Assembly: GCF_963675165.1 (NCBI RefSeq)
Contig: NC_087379.1
Span: 5,039,442 to 5,103,441 of the forward strand
Direction of reading: 5' to 3'
From: Halichondria panicea
Taxonomy: Eukaryota > Porifera > Demospongiae > Suberitida > Halichondriidae
DNA length: 64,000 nucleotides
This document shows, piece by piece, positions 59,101-64,000 of this stretch (position 1 is its first letter; every line of letters starts with the position of its first letter). A program made the translations under genes and the position numbers. Under the pieces are notes generated by a model that saw nothing but the letters and a program-made list of their open reading frames with translations, was not told the origin of the DNA and did no database searches.

Positions 59101-60850
59101 AATATACTGATGCAGAGTACGCATTAATGCTAGGACCCATGTTGTCGATCATTGTGTTCATTCCTGAAAAATTCATAGTGCATTCTAAAATACTGATGAC
59201 CCCAAATAGCGCAAGTTCATATTGCATTGCTGAATTTCCAATGAATGTAGAATTGGATATAACTGTAGTTGTGTCATGAATATAGAACACTCCTTGAGCA
59301 TATCCAACGTTGTACAAAGCAGTAATGTTAGAGAGTTGGGCTGTTCCATTAGAAATGCTTAAAACTCCACCACTACGAGCGGAATTGTTCGTAAACACTG
59401 TGTTTGTTATGAAAAGTGTGTGCTCTTGAATGTATATTGCTCCACCTCCAACCTTCGCTTTGTTTCTTGTAAAGATGGAGTTAGAAACTATCAAATAAAC
59501 TGATCGAATATAAAAACCTCCACCATACTTATATGAGACACTATTATTGTTAAATGTACAATTTAGGATATATACATTGCCATACCAAACACTAAAGCCT
59601 CCACCGTATGCTGCAACATTGTTTTTGAAATCACTGTCTGAAATAGACACATTGCCATATTCAACCATAATACTTCCACCACCTTGATAAGCAGTGTTGC
59701 TCATGAACCGGCTGTTGGAGATCGAAAGAGCACCAGTTTCAACTAAAATTACTCCACCATAACCATTTATAGAATTGTTATCAACAAAATCACTTCTGGA
59801 AATTGATAAATTATTGCCGGACCTCGTACCAAAAATTGCCCCTCCGCCACGTATCCCATGGTTTCTGTTATTTGTTACAGTACAATTGGTCATTAAGAAA
59901 TCACTTGAATGTATAAACAAAGCTCCACCTTCTAGAGCTCTGTTGTTGGTTAGCGCACTGTTAGAAAGAGACAGGCTACCTTGAATAACTAAAATTGCTC
60001 CACCCAAGTCAGCACTGTTGCCATAAAAAGTACTGTTAGAGATCGTCAAATTGCCTCCAGCAGCAACAATAGCTCCCCCAATGTAGCCATCATATAGATC
60101 TATATCATACAATCCCTGGTTATTTGCTAGCTCACAATTGGCTATGTTAACAATGCCTTTGTTGATCAGAATGGCCCCATTAAGGTTTTCAATAAATTCA
60201 GTGTTACTGATACTGGCACGAGTAGCACTAATGAAAATTGCACCAGAATTTTGCTCAAATTTTCCTTCCTTAATTTTTACATTCTCCGATTCGACAAAAA
60301 GTGCTCTGCCAGAATTATTCAGAAAGATAACATTTTCAATCTGTGTGTTTTGGGCACCACTAACGGTTAGCACACCAATATCTTGTTTAGTGCCTTCAAA
60401 GCCCACAATATAGCTATCATATATGAAAACATTTTGTGTTGTGCTAATGCTCAAGCCTCGTTTAAAGTAGTCAAAGAACGGTGCATACTGAATGAAGAAT
60501 ATGTGATCAACGCTCAACTTTGTGATGTTTGAAAATTCGATTCGACTTCTTGTCTCATTGAATGTCAATACAGAATAATTGCAGCCAATTATCTGAACAC
60601 ACAAAAAATCATGAATAGTAAGCAATTGTGTGAGCACATGATCCCCTTCTAGAAATGTCAACGTGAGATTGGCCCTATCATCAGAGAATATATCTGCTTG
60701 AGCAAACTGGTCAAGAGTGGAGCAAGTGCCAATCGGAAATTCAGAACACAAGTCAATAGATGCAGTAGTATCAGGCACAATATGATAGTGCTGCGAACTA
60801 CAAACAATAGTTATGCAAATGCCGAGAAGTGTTGCAGCTAAACGAATCAT
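56186..60850 (-). CDS. Pmp-like beta-helix, Cys-rich, multi-span membrane protein (intact)
   Basis: A single uninterrupted frame. The ATG at 60850 gives 1554 residues beginning with a classic signal peptide (MIRLAATLLGICITIVCSS); the upstream GTG is not a credible animal start. Residues about 150-860 contain at least fifteen GG-A/G-I/L/F steps (GGAIVAAGGN, GGAILVIQ, GGGAIFGT, GGGMFLQQ) alternating with FxNN steps (FVDNNS, FTNNSA). This is the signature of right-handed beta-helix domains such as chlamydial Pmp proteins. A Cys-rich stretch (about 985-1085, CTCPLGF, CVCECD, LCGECEQGLS, CKECSN) precedes the first span at 1086. About eight spans reach to about 1425, followed by an acidic tail with APPRPQAR. 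Similar proteins are multi-copy in sponge genomes (from memory). A large extracellular sensor or adhesion role is plausible, not shown. Confidence 0.85.
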   Translation of the reverse strand: MIRLAATLLGICITIVCSSQHYHIVPDTTASIDLCSEFPIGTCSTLDQFAQADIFSDDRANLTLTFLEGDHVLTQLLTIHDFLCVQIIGCNYSVLTFNETRSRIEFSNITKLSVDHIFFIQYAPFFDYFKRGLSISTTQNVFIYDSYIVGFEGTKQDIGVLTVSGAQNTQIENVIFLNNSGRALFVESENVKIKEGKFEQNSGAIFISATRASISNTEFIENLNGAILINKGIVNIANCELANNQGLYDIDLYDGYIGGAIVAAGGNLTISNSTFYGNSADLGGAILVIQGSLSLSNSALTNNRALEGGALFIHSSDFLMTNCTVTNNRNHGIRGGGAIFGTRSGNNLSISRSDFVDNNSINGYGGVILVETGALSISNSRFMSNTAYQGGGSIMVEYGNVSISDSDFKNNVAAYGGGFSVWYGNVYILNCTFNNNSVSYKYGGGFYIRSVYLIVSNSIFTRNKAKVGGGAIYIQEHTLFITNTVFTNNSARSGGVLSISNGTAQLSNITALYNVGYAQGVFYIHDTTTVISNSTFIGNSAMQYELALFGVISILECTMNFSGMNTMIDNMGPSINAYSASVYFTGPTNFSSNHGIDINGGGLSATLSQIYFSRTGAITFFNNSADNGGAIFLGESLLYVCSQHLFVSHNTAQHGAGIYGYQSTIKFKCDDKKQNSEVVITNNYATHSGGGIWALGTTIQLLQSNVYLDHNSAAFNGGGMFLQQNSKIYLLKHGVDCTYDWCQVKLEIINNSALLGGGIFVADNSTGRGACRGGSSDKIVRTNYLDNILSDCFIQTINFHGSHESLDYVKTLLSGNTAKRSGNDIYGGLLDRCTVSPLAELYGLWNAEDYIRKTVNITSNSTISSDPVQVVFCTPTEIFTRKGELFRISVRAIDQVGNSLNATIHNSVVTDSGIGRLKEGQTEQTVGDMCTELEFNVFSEDNSALIELYAYGPCVNIGLSKNTFNVTFLPCTCPLGFQPSMSRIECVCECDVKLQSYIANCSNGFLRMETGIWIGVTNDTDGEIGYIVDNCPFDYCVKEPIDVSLKTSHEIDRQCAYNRSGVLCGECEQGLSLILATSKCKECSNTYLLLLIPFALAGIVLVTFILVFNITIATGNVHGLIFYANVLAANKAVFLPFDNVLTVIISWVNLDLGIETCFYDGGMSSQAKVLLQLVFPAYLFFLMLGIIVLCKYFDSISKLLSNANPVAALCTLFMLSYSKLLRFTISALQFNFLRYPDGSDELVWLYDANVRYFNPEHTTRFIASVVILTAGGLFTVLIFFGQWFPHCSKLKITKWTKNTKYIGFMDAYHAPFTPKHRYWLGLLLFSLIAYNIIAAFATDTYLPIISVGCIAIGICFFKLIVKKVHKTSLGDLIETLNLTILAYGTSYVREIKGNQYILANFSMSIAFILFLAIVCFHTHKYVLKKTNVWLKVINCFKSKRMMMDLNLRRRAANEQEIQHVLVGDEDNDVDIIDFINEQREPVDTTYNDRPENEEPGKYITPPIITPASRLDQLREPALDVLAPVTTEDYQPAPPRPQARNCSAVVTCTVIEVTH

Positions 60851-62090
60851 AATGGTTGTCACCACTCACCAGAGCTGTGAGTTTTTTCTTCCTAGCTATC
60901 AGTAATCTGAAAGTGCAATTGAGATGGAATTAATTCATGTATATTTAGTCTCTAGATATCGCTCGCCATGCATATGAATAAAGAATTGCAGCTACCTAGG
61001 TTAAATTTATGCTGTCTAGAATCATAATTAATTTTACCACACTCACTCTGAGGTCAGTAGTTCCAGTCCAATACCTTATTGCCAGTTGATGAGATTCAGT
61101 ACGTAATAATAACTTGGTAACTCACTTTCTTTTGCTCGGTGGAGCCGGCTTTTATACATTCATGAAGAGGGGAAGTTTTGCCTACGATCTTCAGAGGTGA
61201 CATTTGTAACTGTACAACCACGAAATGCTTCCATGTGTATTTAGTGAGTACGACACTTTCTTTTGCTTCCCTACAATCTTCAAAGGGGCTACGAATTAAG
61301 CGAGTTTCCTCCTTAATAATATGTTGCTGTACAGAGGTGAAATTTGTAACTGTACAACCATAAAAACGTTTCCTTGTTTTTTTTAGTGAGTACGACACTT
61401 CTTTTGCTTTCAATTTTATAAACAAAGTAGGGAATTTTCCGTCAATCCGATTGATATCTTCTTGCCAGTTGGATGAGATTTCAGTACGTAATAATAATCA
61501 ATGCACTTGGTAACTCACTTTCAGATATCTTTTTGCTCGGTATGGATATAATTATTCTAAAGATAAGTTTTGCGTACGATCTTCAAAGGGGGCCACGAAG
61601 TGAGTTTTCAATATTCGTTTGTTGCTATACAGAGGTGAAATTTGAAACTGTACAACTACGAAAACATTTCCTTGTGTATTTAGTGGGTACAACACTTTCT
61701 TTTATTCACAAAATATTCGTGGTTTTCGTGGTTGAAGGTCTGACCACAAATATTTTACCCACGAATGAAGCGACCTTGCCTACCTTTACCTGCACGGTGC
61801 AAGCTCCAACCACGAAAATATTACCCACAAAATGTCTCAATATTGCTGACCCACGGATATTTTGTCCCCAGAAAAATTACCTGCTATACAGTACATCACC
61901 ATACGGCAAATTTGTAAAATGTAATTCCCAACAGAAAAATTCGATTACTAACAAACTTATCATGCAATAGATTGATTTCAATACTTCACAAAAATGTGTG
62001 CATGTATGCAAATACAAACTAATTGGGTATAATAGTCAACAGTGGTATAACTTGTCACATAGATTGAATAGTGTATAATAATTAAGTTAA
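60851..62090. promoter_or_regulatory. Divergent intergenic region with tandem repeats
   Basis: Lies between the intact Pmp-like gene (-) and the fourth 7TM copy (+). TTGCCAGTTGATGAGATTCA-type blocks at 61079 and 61464 mark a tandem duplication of about 385 bp. A shorter unit (GAGGTGA, then ACTGTACAACCA) occurs three times near 61195, 61336 and 61632. It could hold promoters for both genes. No defined element is recognised. Confidence 0.45.
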
Positions 62091-63038
62091 ATGAACTCAA
62101 CTGCTCTAAACAATTCTCTGGAGTTTCCTCTTTGGGTGCCACTGACTGCAGTTAATTTACTCCTCTTTCTAGGAGTGCTTCTTCCTACCACACTACTTCT
62201 GAATATTTCAGTGCTGGTTGCTTTAATTAAGAGCAAGGTCAAGCACAAGCCACTGCTAGTTCTTTTTGGATATCTTTTGATCGGTGTCTGCATTGACAAA
62301 CTAATTGTCTGTGTGGATCAGTGTGTGAACTCACCTGCGTCCATTCGTTACTGTCATTGTACAATATGGACGATAGTTCCATTACAAGCACCAAGAGCAT
62401 TCTTCACAGTGTACTCAATTGTAGCTGTGACCTGCCTGAGTGTCGTGCAGCTTCTCACAATGAAAGGGAAGCAAAATGGCTATAAAAGAAGTTTCTTTTT
62501 CACAACAATAACAGCTCTTGTAGCTATGTTCTGGACAGTTGTATATACTATCACCAACGGCTTGGCTAGGTATCCACTATTTTGTCATAAATTCTGTTAC
62601 GGCTATGATTCTCCGGATCCTGAAGGAAGAAATATTGTTTCAGATTCTTTTATTGCATATTCCTAGTTTTAACGATGACACCTGCCTTTATTGTTACGAT
62701 TCTAACTTCGATAGAGACCTTTCGAATATTCAAGAGGAGCTTCATTGTTAGATGTGAAAATAGAATTGAAACATCACTGAATCGACGAATGATATTGTTA
62801 CCTGTGCTAATGGCAGTTCTTCTAGTGTGCAATAGCATATACTAAGCATCTTTTCCACACTTTCACGGGTTATATTTTAAAGCAGGCTGGTGTGGAAGAG
62901 TTTTATGGTAACTGGGCTATTATCATAGAAAAATATCAGTTTTTTATTCTGGATATGCTGCATAGCTTGTCTTTTCCACTTGTATTCCTCTACCTGTACA
63001 CTAATGTTCGAAAGACATGGAAGAAGCTATTTTTGTGA
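62091..63038 (+). pseudogene. 7TM receptor-like pseudogene, copy D
   Basis: Diverged family member. It is open for 191 codons (62091-62666, through TM1-TM4), starting MNSTALNNSLEFPLWVP. A deletion near 62658 shifts the frame at TM5. The rest is recognisable in other frames up to KTWKKLF near 63030, with a second break near 62840. It is more distant from A-C than they are from each other, so this is the oldest split in the set. It is divergent from the intact Pmp-like gene. Confidence 0.8.
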
Positions 63039-63640
63039 AAAACGAACAATTATAAGCACTGAACCACATGAATACCATGCAGGTATATATGGTACATAGA
63101 TCTGTTTAATTTGTGCATGTAATACACTGTATGTATAGACAGTATAATTATATTCACACCTTTGTTTAGACCCTTCTGACAATCACATGTATATGTTGTC
63201 ATCTGACATAAAAATACTTTTGACAGACTAGCATGCTGTATTATATCAATTGGAGGATACACATGTATATACAGTGAGTTCAATGAGGATTAAGAGAAGA
63301 GAACGATTCTATGTGGAGTGCCATATGTTATAATTATCCATCAATATTAATAGGGTCGCTGGTATAGGACAATTCTTTACAATGTTGCTTGTCACTCTGC
63401 ATTTATTTGTTCAGTATAATTATGACACAATTAACAGCTAACTGTTAGAGTGAAAAACACTCTTTCATGTAACTTATAGTTTCAACCACTGAAGTATCTA
63501 TGATTCCGACAAATTAATCTTCAATAATAATAATTTTAAGCACATATATAATATCTATTTGAACATTTCAAAGCTAATGTTAAAGCTTGTTCTCCAGTTG
63601 ACACATTGTCAAGTAAATATGATTCCGCTTATACATGTCA
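63039..63640. other. AT-rich interval
   Basis: 3' flank of copy D with ATAATTAT words. No feature supported. Confidence 0.5.
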
Positions 63641-63653
63641 TGCTCCCGTCTGA

Positions 63654-63974
63654 GTGAGGTCCACCATAAAGGCTTCTCCCAGTATATATACCGGTGTTCC
63701 CACGGCTCAGCTTCAACTATATGCAAGTCACATGACTCACGTTTCTACGGGCCAGGAGGTTCTCCAGTGGGTTAAACGTAATAATTATGGCAAGATACTT
63801 AATTCGCACCTCCACACACATCTTGCCGTCACCCCACACAGATTTTCTGTCCTCCTCCGAGGGGATCTATCAGAGGTGGCAATATACTATTCTCCTGGTA
63901 CAGCTGCCTCATTATGTGAGATGGAGACCTTGCCAGGCACTTGGCTATTGCATGGAGTGGTTAGAACCTTGTGA
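63654..63974 (+). CDS. Unrecognised open frame at window end
   Basis: A 106-codon open frame. The second half (AVTPHRFSVLLRGDLSEVAIYYSPG) has a more protein-like composition than the first. No family recognised; it may be an exon of a gene beyond the window, or chance. Confidence 0.2.
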   Translation: MRSTIKASPSIYTGVPTAQLQLYASHMTHVSTGQEVLQWVKRNNYGKILNSHLHTHLAVTPHRFSVLLRGDLSEVAIYYSPGTAASLCEMETLPGTWLLHGVVRTL

Positions 63975-64000
63975 TGTGATTTTCGAGGCATCTTTGAGGA

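Noticed and set aside
56186..60850. Chlamydia-like bacterial contamination
   Set aside because: The beta-helix resembles Pmp proteins, but there is no autotransporter domain, the C-terminal part is polytopic, copies are embedded among intron-containing animal genes and MITEs, and many are pseudogenes in the same contig.
56186..60865. Start at the upstream GTG (60865)
   Set aside because: Animals do not normally use GTG; the ATG at 60850 starts exactly at a signal peptide.

Overview
The window looks like draft assembly from an invertebrate animal genome, most likely a sponge (demosponge-like). Genes have short introns with GT/AG borders, intergenic DNA is AT-rich and full of ATAATTAT and TGCATGCA palindromes, there is a 200-base N gap (41698-41897), and much of the sequence is transposon. 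One conserved animal gene is recognisable (DCAF17-like, 22354-27046, +), together with a GT92 glycosyltransferase (27058-28536, -). The sponge assignment is an inference; no ribosomal or mitochondrial marker is present.

Layout. 1-3660: 3' part of a Ginger1-type DNA transposon (Gypsy-like integrase plus Ulp1-like protease, with introns, - strand), ending in a TIR and an ACGG target site. 3.7-8.6 kb: tandem repeats, a cluster of CCTGTATACAGG palindromes, a TA-flanked MITE, and a decayed DIRS-like retroelement fragment with two CCHC zinc knuckles. 8.7-22 kb: left half of a multi-copy array in which a very large beta-helix plus multi-TM gene family (called Pmp-like here) alternates with a small 7TM receptor-like family. 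22.3-28.6 kb: DCAF17-like and GT92, convergent. 29-33 kb: a 7-bp-TSD TIR element and more Pmp-like debris. 34.9-37 kb: a broken LINE. 37.2-41.1 kb: inverted-repeat elements, some nested. 41.9-46.3 kb: a hAT-like-ended element that was itself invaded by a complete Ginger1 element (42586-46190, CCGG target duplication). 46.3-63.1 kb: right half of the array, with the only uninterrupted Pmp-like gene (56186-60850, -) and one intact 7TM gene (53235-54185, +).

The array is the largest structural feature. A Pmp-like pseudogene with its upstream flank on + (about 13.86-19.3 kb) is repeated in inverted orientation at about 46.3-51.9 kb, and both arms carry the same inactivating changes, so the duplication followed pseudogenisation. 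Two shorter Pmp-like fragments (8757-10213 and about 31946-33066) share a different set of lesions. The intact Pmp-like protein (1554 aa) has a signal peptide, many GGA/FxNN beta-helix repeats, a Cys-rich segment, about eight membrane spans and a cytosolic tail. The 7TM proteins (316-339 aa) have a receptor-like topology. No partner or pathway can be proved from the sequence, but the two families have been copied together.

The most unusual small-scale signal is that frameshifts in several unrelated coding sequences are nearly all +2 or +4 bp. They often add TA, TATA, AATT/ATTA or TGCA/GCAT and create short palindromes. These match the palindromic words that fill the intergenic DNA.
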